Below the pieces are notes generated by a model. The model was given only the letters and a program-made list of their open reading frames with translations, had not been told where the DNA came from and searched no databases. A stretch of DNA of 64,000 nt. It comes from Methylococcales symbiont of Hymedesmia sp. n. MRB-2018 (GTDB lineage Bacteria > Pseudomonadota > Gammaproteobacteria > Methylococcales > Methylomonadaceae). The translations under genes and the position numbers were made by a program. Each line of letters begins with the position of its first letter. Positions within the stretch are counted from its first letter, which is position 1. Below are positions 45,871 to 56,156 of the stretch, piece after piece. The stretch lies in NCBI GenBank assembly GCA_003666385.1, contig QPIN01000056.1:1-64000 (forward strand). The letters are read 5' to 3'.

Positions 45871-46081
45871 TTAATGGTGATTTAAAGCTTATGTAAGTTG
45901 GATAAGCGTTTGCGCAATCCGATAAAAATTGAAGGTGGATTACTATACTTTGCGCGGTCACGGATGCGGTTTTCTATCGGTTGATTTTTGCCTACATGGA
46001 TGTAGGTAAGGGGAGTAAGCAGGAGCGGAAACTTTGTCGATAGACTGCGCGAAGTATATATCATCCATCTACCCTACAAAA
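45871..46081. other. Hairpin-rich spacer between serC and pheA
   Basis: The 211-base gap has no credible ORF. It contains several imperfect inverted repeats: ATACTTTGCGCGGTCA against GACTGCGCGAAGTAT, CTACATGGATGTAG, and GGATAAGCGTTTGCGCAATCC. It looks like a REP-type or eroded MITE sequence. It breaks what is elsewhere a tight serC-pheA junction and may fold or attenuate the transcript. Confidence 0.6.
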
Positions 46082-47164
46082 TTAACCGTGTGTGCGTTCA
46101 AATTCTTGCATAAAATCTATCAATGCATTAACGCCCGCCTCGGGCATCGCATTATAAATACTGGCGCGCATACCACCAACTGAACGATGCCCTTTTAATG
46201 CGCTTAAACCTTGTTGACCCGCTAATTCCAAAAAGGATTTGTCTAATTCAGCATCCGCTAATATAAAGGGTATATTCATTCTGGAACGATACGCTTTATC
46301 CACTGGGTTTGAATATAAAGAGGATGTTTCAATGGCTTGATATAACTTATCAGCCTTAATCTGGTTACGCTTTTCCATAGCGGAAATGCCACCTTCTTGC
46401 TTGATCCATTTCATCACTAAACCAACCAGATACCAATTATAAGTAGCTGGTGTATTTAACATAGAGTCATTTTTAGCTTGTTGTGCATAATCAAATACAG
46501 AAGCAATATTTTTATCTGCATTGCCAATCATGTCATCACGCACAATCACAATAGTAACGCCAGCAGGCCCCATATTCTTTTGTGCCCCAGCGTAGATGAT
46601 GGCAAATTTACTGACATCAATCGCACGAGAGAGGATGTTTGAAGACATATCACAAACTAAAGGAATATCGCCAAAAGAAGGGATATCCTGAAATTCAACG
46701 CCGTTAATGGTTTCGTTATCGGTGTAATGCAAATAAGCGGCTTGCTCATCTACATTCCAGTCTACATAGTTAGGAATCGTAGTAAATTTTGAAACTTCAG
46801 AATCAGCGCAAACAATCACTTCACAATGGTTTTGCGCTTCTTTTAAGGCTTTTTTAGACCATGCACCAGTATTGACATAACAGGCTTTAGTCTTGCCATT
46901 AAGAATATTTTGAGGGATACAAGCAAATTGTCCCGTTGCCCCACCTTGTAGAAACAAGATTTTATAATTATCAGGAATATTTAGAATTTCAGTTAAATCA
47001 TTCTTTAGCTCGACCGCAACAGACATAAATTCTTTACCGCGATGACTTATTTCCATCACTGACATACCGCTGCCATTCCAATCTAAAAATTCTTTCTGGG
47101 CTTTTAATAAAACTGATTCTGGTAAAGTAGACGGGCCTGCACTAAAATTAAAAATCCTGCTCAT
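46082..47164 (-). CDS. serC: Phosphoserine aminotransferase
   Basis: The 360-residue class V PLP aminotransferase makes phosphoserine and 4-phosphohydroxythreonine (serine and pyridoxal phosphate pathways). It begins FNFSAGPSTLPESVLLKAQ and has the PLP lysine in YAGAQKNMGPAGVT and the terminal HRSVGGMRASIYNAM. It is encoded 2 bases after gyrA, so the two are co-transcribed, as in related genomes. Confidence 0.97.
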   Translation of the reverse strand: MSRIFNFSAGPSTLPESVLLKAQKEFLDWNGSGMSVMEISHRGKEFMSVAVELKNDLTEILNIPDNYKILFLQGGATGQFACIPQNILNGKTKACYVNTGAWSKKALKEAQNHCEVIVCADSEVSKFTTIPNYVDWNVDEQAAYLHYTDNETINGVEFQDIPSFGDIPLVCDMSSNILSRAIDVSKFAIIYAGAQKNMGPAGVTIVIVRDDMIGNADKNIASVFDYAQQAKNDSMLNTPATYNWYLVGLVMKWIKQEGGISAMEKRNQIKADKLYQAIETSSLYSNPVDKAYRSRMNIPFILADAELDKSFLELAGQQGLSALKGHRSVGGMRASIYNAMPEAGVNALIDFMQEFERTHG

Positions 47165-47166
47165 TT

Positions 47167-49824
47167 TTACTCTTGTTCTCCTGAATTGTCTTGTTGCTTA
47201 TTTTGTTCAGAAGTGATGCTTACATCACTCTCTAAATTTTTGTCAGCAGTTGCAGTTGTATCACCATCAACAATGGCATCTTCATCTATTTCTTCGTTAT
47301 CGGGTAAACCTTCAATACGATCTACACCCACTACTTTTTCTTTTTTATCTAATCGAATAACGCGAACACCCTGAGTATTGCGACCTACGACAGAAATCTC
47401 ATTCACTTTGGTTCTGACTAAAATACCACCACTGGTAATAATCATAATTTCATCAGTATCGTTGACCAATGTTGCTCCCACCACAGCACCATTACGCTTT
47501 GATGTTTGAATGGCAATCATTCCCTTTCCGCCACGTTTATGCTGAGTGAATTCTTTTAATCGTGTTCTTTTACCGTAACCATTTTCCGTGGTGTTTAAGA
47601 TGGTTCCTTCAGAAGCAATAATCAAAGAAATCACTGTTTGATCATCCTTTAAGCGAATACCTCGCACCCCCTTCCCTGTTCTTCCTATAGATCGTACATC
47701 ACTTTCATTAAAACAATTGGCTTTGCCCGCACTACTAAACAGCAATACATTTTGCTGTCCATCAGTAATAGCCACACCCACCAAGGTATCATCATTACGC
47801 AAATCAATAGCGATTTTGCCATTGGCACGCTGTCTTTCAAATTCTTTTAATACTGTTTTCTTGACAGTACCTGTTGCAGTTGCCATAAAAATAAATTTAT
47901 CATCACTATATTCTCGCACCGTTAACATGGCATTAATTTTTTCACCTTTTTCCAAAGGTAATAAATTAACAAACGGTTTACCACGAGAACCACGACTGGC
48001 TACAGGCAGGTGAAACACTTTTAACCAGTAAACCTTGCCTGCTGAAGAAAAACACAAAATAGTATCGTGGGTATTGGCAATAATTAATTTTTCAACAAAA
48101 TCTTTTTCTTTGGTTGTAGTAGCTGACTTGCCACGCCCACCTCGTCTCTGAGATTTATAATCCGTTAGCGGTTGAGATTTGACATAGCCCTCATAAGACA
48201 TAGTCACCACCATATCTTCTTCAGTGATTAAATCTTCTGCCGATAAATTCAAATGATCTTGAAAAATTTCAGTACGGCGATCATCCGAATATTTTTCTTT
48301 GATCTCGACTAGCTCTTCATGAATCACTTCCATCAAGCGGATATCACTACCTAGAATTTCCAAATAGCCATCAATTAATTCAAGTAACTCTTGATATTCT
48401 TTAACAATTTTTTCTTGCTCAAGTCCAGTTAAGCGATGTAAGCGTAAATCCAGAATGGCCTGTGCCTGGGCTTCTGATAACTTATACATATCATCATCTG
48501 CACCGTATTCAATTGCTAAACTTTCAGGACGCGTTCGATCAGCATCTGCATTTTCCAATAAAGCAGCTACCAAACCTAATTCCCAGTTTTTCGCTAATAA
48601 ACCTTGTTTTGCTTCCGTTGGATTGGCTGATGATTTGATTAACTCAATCATTGCATCAATATTGGCAAGCGCAATCGCCAAACCTTCTAATACATGTGCT
48701 CTGTCACGGGCTTTGCGTAAAAGATAAATGCTTCTGCGGGTAACAATTTCACGTCGATGATTGATAAATGCGACTAGAATATCTTTCAGATTCATACAAT
48801 AAGGTCGACCTTCACGAATCGCCACCATATTGATGCCAAACACAGTTTGTAATTGTGTTTGTTTGTACAGGTTATTTAATACTACTTCAGGTACTTCGCC
48901 TCTGCGCAATTCAATCACCATACGCATACCGTCTTTATCCGATTCATCTCGCAAGCCACTGATACCTTCAAGTCTGGCTTCTTTCACCATTTCGGCTATT
49001 TTTTCCAGCAAACGGGCTTTATTAACTTGATAAGGTAATTCGTCAACAATAATGGAGTGTCGCCCTTCGCCTCTTTCTTCAAAATGGCAGCGAGAGCGCA
49101 AATGAATTCTGCCACGCCCTGTCATATAGGCTTCATCAATACCAGAGGCACCATTGATAATACCCGCAGTAGGAAAATCCGGTCCTGGGATATATTGCAT
49201 TAAATCAGCAATGCTACTGTCTGGATTATCAATTAACGCCAAGCAAGCACTGACGACTTCGGTTAAATTATGTGGTGGAATATTGGTCGCCATACCAACC
49301 GCAATACCAGATGATCCATTAATTAGCAGTGTAGGCAAACGAGTCGGCATGACTGAGGGTTCTGCTTCTGACTCATCATAGTTAGCCACAAAATCAACGG
49401 TCTCTTTATCAAGATCCGCTAAAATCTCATGGGCTATTTTAGCCATCCGTACTTCGGTATAACGCATGGCTGCTGGGGAATCACCGTCAACCGAACCAAA
49501 GTTGCCTTGTCCGTCAATCAGCATATAACGCATGGCAAAAGGTTGCGCCATGCGGACAATAGTGTCATAAACTGCAGTATCACCATGGGGGTGATATTTA
49601 CCAATCACATCCCCAACTACACGTGCTGATTTTTTATAGGCTTTATTCCAGTCATTACCTAATACACTCATCGCATATAAAACGCGGCGATGCACGGGTT
49701 TAAGACCATCTCTAACATCAGGAAGTGCTCGACCAACAATAACGCTCATTGAATAGTCGAGATAAGATTGCTTCATCTCATCTTCTAGATTTACTGGTAT
49801 GATTTCTTTAGCGAATTCTGACAT
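47167..49824 (-). CDS. gyrA: DNA gyrase subunit A
   Basis: The 885-residue catalytic subunit of gyrase has the active tyrosine Y122 (AAMRYTE), the quinolone-resistance region at [11 protein letters not shown] (position 83 is Thr and 87 is Asp), and a C-terminal six-blade pinwheel with GyrA-box QRRGGRG. The acidic tail of about 45 residues (from [20 protein letters not shown]) is long. Thr at position 83, rather than Ser as in E. coli, is also the wild-type state in some other gammaproteobacteria, so it does not by itself show resistance. It is the first gene of the block. Confidence 0.98.
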   Translation of the reverse strand: MSEFAKEIIPVNLEDEMKQSYLDYSMSVIVGRALPDVRDGLKPVHRRVLYAMSVLGNDWNKAYKKSARVVGDVIGKYHPHGDTAVYDTIVRMAQPFAMRYMLIDGQGNFGSVDGDSPAAMRYTEVRMAKIAHEILADLDKETVDFVANYDESEAEPSVMPTRLPTLLINGSSGIAVGMATNIPPHNLTEVVSACLALIDNPDSSIADLMQYIPGPDFPTAGIINGASGIDEAYMTGRGRIHLRSRCHFEERGEGRHSIIVDELPYQVNKARLLEKIAEMVKEARLEGISGLRDESDKDGMRMVIELRRGEVPEVVLNNLYKQTQLQTVFGINMVAIREGRPYCMNLKDILVAFINHRREIVTRRSIYLLRKARDRAHVLEGLAIALANIDAMIELIKSSANPTEAKQGLLAKNWELGLVAALLENADADRTRPESLAIEYGADDDMYKLSEAQAQAILDLRLHRLTGLEQEKIVKEYQELLELIDGYLEILGSDIRLMEVIHEELVEIKEKYSDDRRTEIFQDHLNLSAEDLITEEDMVVTMSYEGYVKSQPLTDYKSQRRGGRGKSATTTKEKDFVEKLIIANTHDTILCFSSAGKVYWLKVFHLPVASRGSRGKPFVNLLPLEKGEKINAMLTVREYSDDKFIFMATATGTVKKTVLKEFERQRANGKIAIDLRNDDTLVGVAITDGQQNVLLFSSAGKANCFNESDVRSIGRTGKGVRGIRLKDDQTVISLIIASEGTILNTTENGYGKRTRLKEFTQHKRGGKGMIAIQTSKRNGAVVGATLVNDTDEIMIITSGGILVRTKVNEISVVGRNTQGVRVIRLDKKEKVVGVDRIEGLPDNEEIDEDAIVDGDTTATADKNLESDVSITSEQNKQQDNSGEQE

Positions 49825-50286
49825 TGATCGATTTTATTAAATTCATGCAAAGTGCATTAAGTCCCTTCAGCATATCTCATAAACCCTACAGTCCTTTTAA
49901 TGAGATATAGCTCAGGCAAAAAATTTGACTATTGTAGCAAATATATACAAATAAAAGAAAAAAGGTTTTACCCTAGGGCAATCGGGCTTAAAAGCCGTTG
50001 AGATTATAATTTAGACGAGCTATTTGTCTAGTCCCTGACAGTTATCTTTTATTGCAAAAATTTAAGGAAGTATTTATTTTTCCCTGCCCACCCTCTTAGA
50101 GATTCCCCGAGCAAAGTCACTTGAATAGCAATAAGAGGCTTATACCTTTGTTTGCTGAACGCGGCATTACTTGCCCTTGGTTATTGAGAAATTACCCTAT
50201 TTAGTTTTTGCAGTTTTTAGTACTTTTTGATATATTTCCACTGTACTCGGTGGAATACTGTTATTTGTTATACAGAGAAGAAAACT
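49825..50286. other. Divergent intergenic region between gyrA and msrP
   Basis: The 462 bases have no supported gene. The strand-divergent layout implies promoters for gyrA (minus) and msrP (plus) here. I see only AT-rich patches and short imperfect hairpins (for example GACGAGCTATTTGTCTAGTC around 50013). A possible upstream extension of msrP at 50227 lacks a ribosome site. Confidence 0.5.
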
Positions 50287-51231
50287 ATGTTATTTAAAAT
50301 GAAAAAAGATATTTTAACTGGTGAAATCACGGATAAACTGGTTTTTCAGAATCGCCGAAAAATAATAAAAGCAGTTACAGCAACAGCAATGGCCTCATTC
50401 ATTCCTGCAAGTATGAGTGCTCAAATAAAAAAATATGCTGAAATTCCGCTTGGGCCCTATTCAGCATCGCTTCAAGTGACAGATATTGAATATGTAAAAA
50501 ACTACACCAATTACTATGAATTTACCACTAATAAAAATGACTCAACTATTTTATCCAAAGCATTAAAGACCAGTCCATGGAGTGTGACTGTGGAAGGTGA
50601 AGCGGAAAAAACAGGTGTTTTTAATTTAGAGGACATCTTAAAAACAAATCCTTTGGAACAACGTATATATCGCTTTCGCTGTGTCGAAGCTTGGTCTATG
50701 GTAGTTCCATGGATAGGTTTTCCTTTAGCTAATATGTTGAAGCAGTTCAAGCCTACATCTAAAGCCAAATATGTTGAATTTACCACCATTTACAATCCCA
50801 ATGTTATGCCCGGGCAAAGAGGGACGGCGCTGGAATGGCCTTATCTGGAAGGGCTTAGAATGGATGAAGCGATGCACCCATTAAGTCTAATGGCAACAGG
50901 GATGTATGATGATGAATTAGCTAATCAAAACGGGGCACCTTTACGATTGGTAGTGCCTTGGAAATATGGTTTTAAAAGTATTAAAGCCATCGTTAAAATT
51001 CGCTTTTCCGAAACCATGCCCGCTACAGCCTGGAATAAAGCTGGACCCAATGAGTATGGTTTTTATGCTAATGTAAATCCTGAAGTTCCTCATCCAAGAT
51101 GGAGTCAAAGTAGAGAGCGTATTTTAGGAGCCAGTATTTTTACCCCTAAACGTAATACTGAGAAATTTAATGGTTATGGGGCACAAGTGGCTTCATTGTA
51201 TTCGGCCATGGATCTAAAAAAATATTTTTAA
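50287..51231 (+). CDS. msrP: Protein-methionine-sulfoxide reductase catalytic subunit MsrP
   Basis: The 314-residue periplasmic molybdoenzyme repairs oxidised methionines in envelope proteins. It has a Tat-type N-terminus (NRRKIIKAVTATAMASFIPA), the molybdopterin cysteine in RFRCVEAWSMVVPW, and the conserved WKYGFKSIKAIVKI and ANVNPEVPHPRWSQ. I start at MLFKMKKD with an AGAGAAG ribosome site; an upstream start 20 codons earlier would put the twin arginine too deep. The stop overlaps the msrQ start (TAATG), the standard operon layout. Confidence 0.94.
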   Translation: MLFKMKKDILTGEITDKLVFQNRRKIIKAVTATAMASFIPASMSAQIKKYAEIPLGPYSASLQVTDIEYVKNYTNYYEFTTNKNDSTILSKALKTSPWSVTVEGEAEKTGVFNLEDILKTNPLEQRIYRFRCVEAWSMVVPWIGFPLANMLKQFKPTSKAKYVEFTTIYNPNVMPGQRGTALEWPYLEGLRMDEAMHPLSLMATGMYDDELANQNGAPLRLVVPWKYGFKSIKAIVKIRFSETMPATAWNKAGPNEYGFYANVNPEVPHPRWSQSRERILGASIFTPKRNTEKFNGYGAQVASLYSAMDLKKYF

Positions 51232-51836
51232 TGCGGCTATCAAAAGTTCAATGGGCAGTTATTAAAGTTATCGTCTTTATACTGTGTTTAATGCCTTTTT
51301 TGCTATTGCTAATGGACACTATTCAAGATCAATTAGGTGCTAACCCTATTGAAACCTTGCATTTTAGATTAGGCGATTGGGCATTACGTTTTTTATGTAT
51401 AGGCTTGTCATTAACACCATTAAGAAAGTTATTAAAACAGAATGATTTGAGTCGTTTCCGAAGAATGCTGGGCTTATATGCTTTTTTTTATGCCAGCATG
51501 CATTTTTTGGTTTATATCGTGCTTGATTTATCTTTATCTTGGGAAGCCTTTGTTGATGAGGTTCCCAAAAGTCCATATATTTTGGTGGGCTTGCTGACTT
51601 TTATTTTGTTAATTCCTCTAGCTGTAACTTCTACCAAGGCCATGCAAAAAAGATTGGGAAAAAAATGGCTAACACTCCATAAGTTAGTTTATGTGGCAGG
51701 AGTTACAGCAATTGTCCATTATCTTTGGTTGATAAAAACGCTGACGATTGAAGCTATTTTTTATGCAAGTTTAATGTTTGTATTATTGGCTTATCGGTTG
51801 TTCACTTATTTTAAAGCGAGACGTTTGTGTTTTTGA
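51231..51836 (+). CDS. msrQ: MsrQ haem-binding membrane subunit
   Basis: The 201-residue protein has six predicted membrane helices. It carries the conserved LGDWALRFLCIGLSLTPLRK segment and histidines in FYASMHFLVY and ITAIVHYLWLI that should ligate b-type haem. It passes electrons from the respiratory chain to MsrP. The overlap with msrP shows translational coupling. The 260 bases after it hold no gene I can support. Confidence 0.93.
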   Translation: MRLSKVQWAVIKVIVFILCLMPFLLLLMDTIQDQLGANPIETLHFRLGDWALRFLCIGLSLTPLRKLLKQNDLSRFRRMLGLYAFFYASMHFLVYIVLDLSLSWEAFVDEVPKSPYILVGLLTFILLIPLAVTSTKAMQKRLGKKWLTLHKLVYVAGVTAIVHYLWLIKTLTIEAIFYASLMFVLLAYRLFTYFKARRLCF

Positions 51837-52097
51837 TGCTAAGAACTGAGGATTTAATAATGTCTCGGTTTTGGGGTAATGTAAACAGTCTGTTGAAACA
51901 ATTAATGCGCTTTAAAACGCAAAGCAAAAATACGAACCAAGTTAATTAACTGTTGTCTAAAACTCATACAAAAAACCGCCAAAATCTTTGAAGTCATAAG
52001 AAGAGATTATAAGACCGACACTTGTTGTACTTACCTGCTTATTTATCCCTTTACCTCTAAAGATTTTCCTTTTAGATTCCAGCTATAGGGGAATGAC

Positions 52098-52550
52098 ATG
52101 AAAAAAGTTCATTTGCTATTGCACAGTTTTATTAACCTGTTTTTTCTAACATTACTATTACTTTATAGCTCCGCTGTGTCTGCCAAAAATGTATATTGCT
52201 GGGTCGATTTTTATGCAGATGCTCCTTTTAAAGGAAAGCAATTTAGGGTAACTGGCCCTGATAAATTAAAGAATTTATTAAACATAAACGGAGAAAATTG
52301 GGACAAAAGAATAGAAAGCATCAAGGTCGGTCCCAAAGCAACTTTAACGGTGTTTGAAAACAAAAATTTTAAGTTAACATTAACAGAAATGGCAAACCAC
52401 CCAATATTGATGAAGTCTTTGGGAATTACAACACGAGATATATTAGAAGAATCAGAAATTATTTTTCGTGCTAATACCAAGATACATAGCTTTGGTGATT
52501 ATCACTTTTATCATAAAATCAGGTCATTGAAAGTAGACTGTGTTAAATAA
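52098..52550 (+). CDS. Secreted beta/gamma-crystallin-like protein
   Basis: The 150-residue protein has a signal peptide (residues 1-29, LLLLYSSAVSA then KNVYCW). It is followed by sequence with beta/gamma-crystallin features: YADAPFKGKQFRV, NWDKRIESIKVGPKATLTVF and ENKNFKLTLTE form a Greek-key pair with the (W)DxxIxSIKVG strand. The second half is less regular. Two cysteines (CW near the start, DCVK at the end) could form a disulfide. Such proteins may bind calcium at the surface. The exact function is unknown. It is a single gene. Confidence 0.72.
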   Translation: MKKVHLLLHSFINLFFLTLLLLYSSAVSAKNVYCWVDFYADAPFKGKQFRVTGPDKLKNLLNINGENWDKRIESIKVGPKATLTVFENKNFKLTLTEMANHPILMKSLGITTRDILEESEIIFRANTKIHSFGDYHFYHKIRSLKVDCVK

Positions 52551-52602
52551 AATATCTCACTTTTACAGATTCACTATTCTTGGTTTTAAAGAAGCTTGAA
52601 AC

Positions 52603-53130
52603 ATGAGCAAGAAACTTTGGCAACCCTCTTTAGAAAGACAAAAAGATGCCAATATTATGCGTTTTATCGCTTTATGTAATAGAGAAGCAGAATCAGTTGC
52701 TATCCTCTTTCATAATGAACAAGGTCAATCGAAACAATACAGTTACCTCACATTCTATCAAAAAGTTTCTCAACTGGCGCAAGCCTTAGCGGCTGACGGT
52801 GTCATCAAAGGTGATCGTGTTATTGCCGTTTTACCCAATATCCCAGAAACTGTTATTGCAATGCTGGCAGCAACCAGTCTAGGTGCTATATGGAGCAGTT
52901 GTTCTCCCGATTTTGCTGTCGAAACGGTGAGCGATAGGTTCATCCAGACTAAACCCAAGGTTTTATTTGTCAGTGACAGTTATTACTTCAATGGACATGT
53001 TTTTGATCGCAGTGATCAAATTGAACTGCTGCTGAGTCATTTGGAATCTGTTACCACAGCGTACTGGTTCCTTATATCAACAAAGCTAATCCTGATCATT
53101 TTAAACAGGTGACCTTATGGGATAATTACA
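52603..53130 (+). pseudogene. Acetoacetyl-CoA synthetase remnant (internal deletion, frameshift, 3' truncation)
   Basis: The N-terminus KLWQPSLERQKDANIMRFI and the adenylation-domain segment SLGAIWSSCSPDF with TKPKVLFVSDSYYFNG are those of AacS/ANL-family acetoacetate-CoA ligases (about 650 residues). Between them about 65 residues are missing. At about 53062 a one-base loss (GCGGTACTG to GCGTACTG) shifts the frame: the second frame continues LVPYINKANPDHFKQVTLWD. All of the catalytic C-terminus is deleted, and the remnant runs straight into a SpoIIAA-like gene. Activity is impossible. Confidence 0.85.
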
Positions 53131-53505
53131 TCAATTAGACATGGTCTTTCAATAAGCATAGAACAAACCGAGAATGAATTTTATATATTTCTTAAAATAG
53201 CCGAAAAATTAACACATGCAGATTATCAAATGATAACCCCTATAATAGATTCGGCTTTATTAGGTGTTAAAGACGCAAAAGTGAAAATCTTTGTAGACTG
53301 CTCTGAGTTGAAAGGTCTAGAATTAAGAGCGGCTTGGGATGATTTTAAACTCGGCTTAAAACATGGTGGAAAATTTGAAAAAGTAGCTATTTTAGGTAAT
53401 AAAAAATGGCTGAAGTACAGCTCAAAAATTGCTTCATGGTTTATATCGGGAGAAGTAAGATATTTCGAAGATGTAAAAGAAGTTTTAATGTGGTTTCAAG
53501 AATGA
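53128..53505 (+). CDS. SpoIIAA/STAS-like protein with start codon lost at the junction
   Basis: The frame runs from the junction with the AacS remnant: TSIRHGLSISIEQTENEFYI, then IAEKLTHADYQMITPIIDSA, DCSELKGLELRAAWDDFKLG and KWLKYSSKIASWFISGEVRY. This is the full SpoIIAA-like (DUF3478/STAS) domain of about 125 residues. There is no ATG, GTG or TTG in frame before the ATG at 53230, which would delete the first third of the domain. The original start (probably just before TSIRHG) was removed by the deletion that truncated aacS. Translation could only begin at a rare ATT/ATA, or give a 91-residue fragment. Confidence 0.75.
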   Translation, partial: TSIRHGLSISIEQTENEFYIFLKIAEKLTHADYQMITPIIDSALLGVKDAKVKIFVDCSELKGLELRAAWDDFKLGLKHGGKFEKVAILGNKKWLKYSSKIASWFISGEVRYFEDVKEVLMWFQE

Positions 53506-53644
53506 CAACATCAAATTGTTACATGCCGTTCTTAAAGCGACTAAAAGAAACCTCCAGACTATCCAGTAAAGGCTCACTGAGCGACGCAAACTCGACCAAG
53601 ATCACAGTTGCAGCCCATATCCCTCGTTTAGCATCGTTTTTTTA

Positions 53645-53670
53645 TACCATTTTCAAGAATAAATGGTATA
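53645..53670. repeat. Short palindrome TACCATTT...AAATGGTA
   Basis: ATACCATTT and AAATGGTAT flank TCAAGAAT. The left half (TACCATTTTCAAAAATAAA) recurs at 7803 and 44534, so it is a dispersed short repeat. It may act as a terminator-like hairpin. Confidence 0.6.
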
Positions 53671-53732
53671 AATTGCTCCTCTTACATAGGTAATGAAGAA
53701 AGCTATCTTAACCTTCTTCCCATTAGAAATTC

Positions 53733-53874
53733 GTAACTACTCAGCGTACTCCGTAACTGCTTAGATTGCCCTCTATTTTGTTCAAGAGCAAGGCGAAAGT
53801 GCAGAGTTTACAGGTGTAAATGCGCACTTTCAATGCGGCTATTGGACAAAATAGAGGGTAAGCTGAGTAGTTAC
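53733..53874. mobile_element. MITE-A copy 2 (complete, inverted relative to copy 1)
   Basis: The element is bounded by 13-bp inverted repeats GTAACTACTCAGC / GCTGAGTAGTTAC, with inner TIRs CCCTCTATTTTGT and ACAAAATAGAGGG. The interior matches copy 1 (1102-1236) on the opposite strand but lacks the inserted hairpin. There is no coding capacity. The 420-base gap between the SpoIIAA-like gene and queC holds this element, the short palindrome and no gene. Confidence 0.85.
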
Positions 53875-53926
53875 AGAAATTTAAGAACATATTCATATCA
53901 TTCTATCGAAAATCACTGTTTTACTG

Positions 53927-54598
53927 TTATTGATAATGAGTAGGGTCATTCACTTTCGCTTCGTTAAACCCTATAATTCTTAATCTACAAGCATCACAAA
54001 CACCACATGCTAAGCCTGCTTGATCAGCACTATAGCAAGAAACTGTTTGCTGATAATCTATTCCCAAAGCCACACCTTTCTTTATAATTTCCGCTTTGCT
54101 TAATTCAATTAAAGGTGCATGTATTTTTATTTTATGGCCTTCCACTCCTGCTTTTGTCGCTAAATTTGCCAATAGCTGAAATGCTCTAATAAATTCAGGT
54201 CGGCAGTCTGGATAGCCTGAATAATCAACCGCATTAACACCAATAAATATATCGTGTACATTTAATACTTCTGCCCAGCCTAGTGCAAATGATAAAAAAA
54301 CTGTATTTCTAGCAGGAACATAAGTGACAGGAATACCATCTTGTGGACTTTTTGGTACATCAATATGTTCATCTGTTAATGCTGAACCACCAATTGCTGC
54401 AAAGCCTAAATCAATAATTTTGTGTGCTTTGACTTGATAATATGTTGCGATTTTTTTTGCTGCATTTAATTCAGCATTATGTTTTTGACCATAATTAAAA
54501 CTAAGTGCATAGCACTGATAATTTTGCCTTCTCAGCTCCGCCAATACGGTAATAGAATCCAGACCACCTGATAACAGGATGATTGCTTTTTTTTGCAT
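53927..54598 (-). CDS. queC: 7-cyano-7-deazaguanine synthase
   Basis: The 223-residue ATP-dependent ligase makes preQ0 from 7-carboxy-7-deazaguanine and ammonia in queuosine synthesis. The PP-loop is [12 protein letters not shown] at residues 8-19. [14 protein letters not shown] and [17 protein letters not shown] are family signatures. The zinc cysteines are in SCYSADQ and [10 protein letters not shown]. It lies 83 bases from queE, with the same direction, so the two are probably co-transcribed with the tol-pal genes upstream. Confidence 0.96.
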   Translation of the reverse strand: MQKKAIILLSGGLDSITVLAELRRQNYQCYALSFNYGQKHNAELNAAKKIATYYQVKAHKIIDLGFAAIGGSALTDEHIDVPKSPQDGIPVTYVPARNTVFLSFALGWAEVLNVHDIFIGVNAVDYSGYPDCRPEFIRAFQLLANLATKAGVEGHKIKIHAPLIELSKAEIIKKGVALGIDYQQTVSCYSADQAGLACGVCDACRLRIIGFNEAKVNDPTHYQ

Positions 54599-54681
54599 TT
54601 CATTTGTTTAACCGCTTTTATTACCTGAATAGTGTAAGCACCTAGGCACTTAGATGAAATTAAAGTGTTTCTTGATGAATG

Positions 54682-55326
54682 TTACTTGCCTTGTATATCG
54701 CCCCAAAGGTATTTATGTAATTGTATTTGAAATCTTACAGGTAACTGATCTTGAATAATTTTATCCGCAAGTTCCACTGGCTTCATTGCTCCCATAACAG
54801 GTGAAAATAAAACCTCACATTGATCTGATAATGCCTTTTCTCTCATCATGGACTTTGACCATTGGTAATCTTTATCATCAGCAATGACAAATTTAAGCTG
54901 ATCTTTTTTAGTTAAGTATTGGATATTTTGATATAAGTTTTTTTCTATTTCACCCGAACTTGGTGTTTTTAGATCCATCACCTTAATAACTCTTTGGTCA
55001 ACCTTTGAAATATCTATTGCACCACTGGTTTCTAAAGAAACCTTATAGTCTTTGTCAGCCAATAAAGCTATTAAATCCAAGCAAGCTGATTGTGCCAACG
55101 GTTCCCCACCAGTGACTGTAACAAATTGAGTATTATATAAAGCAACCTGGTCGATAATTTCAGATAATGCCATTTTTTTACCACCGCTAAAAGCATAGGC
55201 AGTATCACAATAAGAACAGCGCAAAGGACAACCCGTTAAGCGAATAAATACGGTGGGTAAACCCACAGTATTAGATTCACCTTGCAATGAGAAAAAAATC
55301 TCTGTGATTTTTAAAGACAACTCCAT
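54682..55326 (-). CDS. queE: 7-carboxy-7-deazaguanine synthase
   Basis: The 214-residue radical-SAM enzyme converts carboxytetrahydropterin to CDG. It has the cluster motif GCPLRCSYCDTAYAF (C33, C37 and C40 by count from the start), SLQGESNTVGLPTVFIRL, the glycine-rich VTGGEPLAQ and LETSGAID. This is the short form of QueE found in gammaproteobacteria. It starts 5 bases after cpoB. Confidence 0.95.
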   Translation of the reverse strand: MELSLKITEIFFSLQGESNTVGLPTVFIRLTGCPLRCSYCDTAYAFSGGKKMALSEIIDQVALYNTQFVTVTGGEPLAQSACLDLIALLADKDYKVSLETSGAIDISKVDQRVIKVMDLKTPSSGEIEKNLYQNIQYLTKKDQLKFVIADDKDYQWSKSMMREKALSDQCEVLFSPVMGAMKPVELADKIIQDQLPVRFQIQLHKYLWGDIQGK

Positions 55327-55331
55327 TTAGC

Positions 55332-56156
55332 TTATTCTGTCGCCATTAACTTTAATTTTTTTGTAGCAAGATACGACGCTCTAGTACCTGGATGGCTAAC
55401 AGCCACTTGTGTTAAATAATCCCTAGCTTTGGCTATATTGTTTTGTTCCAGCTCCATATAACCCAGTTTTAACAATGCATCAGGTACTTTAGGGCTTTCC
55501 CCATAATGGCTAACTACTTTAGTAAAAGCAACTTTAGCAGCCTTTGTATCCTGATTAATTTTATAAGCTTCGCCTAACCAATATTGGGAATTATCAGCAT
55601 ACTCACTATCAGGAAATTCAGCCAATAATGATGTAAAAGCAGCGATTGCTCGGGTATTGTGTCCATTCTTAAGCGTTTCATATGCAGATTGATATAAGTT
55701 TTTTTGATTAAATAAGATTTTTGGCACTCCCGCCTCTATACTTGAACCGCTAGTCATTGGCACTGAATATTGCACCACTCTTTGACTATCTGTTGCTACA
55801 ATCATAGAGTTATCTTTGATCATGTCAGCATTTTGTGGGTTTACTGCAAGTTGACTTATTTTTTCAGAAACATCTACACCCGATAACTCCTGTATTCTCA
55901 AATCCAAATCTGAATAAATATTACCCTGGCGTTTTTTCAAGCCTACAATGGTTTGAGACTGCTCTTCAACAATACCTCTAAGCTGTTGAAGCTCACTTTG
56001 TAATTGCTCCAAACGACCCAACACTTCGTGTATGGTATGATTTGAAGGTGCTGAAGTAGCAGGATAAGTTGAGTTATCAATAACAGGAGGTAGTACTCTG
56101 GACTCAGCATAGACGCTTGAACAGATACACAAAAATATAACTGCTATTTTTTCCAT
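55332..56156 (-). CDS. cpoB: Cell division coordinator CpoB (YbgF)
   Basis: The 274-residue periplasmic protein has a signal peptide (1-17, VIFLCICSSVYA), a coiled coil (about 43-90, RLEQLQSELQQLRGIVEE) that mediates trimerisation and TolA binding, and C-terminal TPR-like repeats (YETLKNGHNTRAIAAFTSLL, DNSQYWLGEAYKINQDTKAA). It coordinates outer-membrane constriction with peptidoglycan synthesis. The start immediately follows the pal stop. Confidence 0.93.
   Translation of the reverse strand: MEKIAVIFLCICSSVYAESRVLPPVIDNSTYPATSAPSNHTIHEVLGRLEQLQSELQQLRGIVEEQSQTIVGLKKRQGNIYSDLDLRIQELSGVDVSEKISQLAVNPQNADMIKDNSMIVATDSQRVVQYSVPMTSGSSIEAGVPKILFNQKNLYQSAYETLKNGHNTRAIAAFTSLLAEFPDSEYADNSQYWLGEAYKINQDTKAAKVAFTKVVSHYGESPKVPDALLKLGYMELEQNNIAKARDYLTQVAVSHPGTRASYLATKKLKLMATE

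Noticed and set aside
53406-53693. Plus-strand 95-residue ORF after the SpoIIAA-like gene
   Set aside because: It overlaps that gene out of frame and runs through a dispersed palindrome; no family resemblance.
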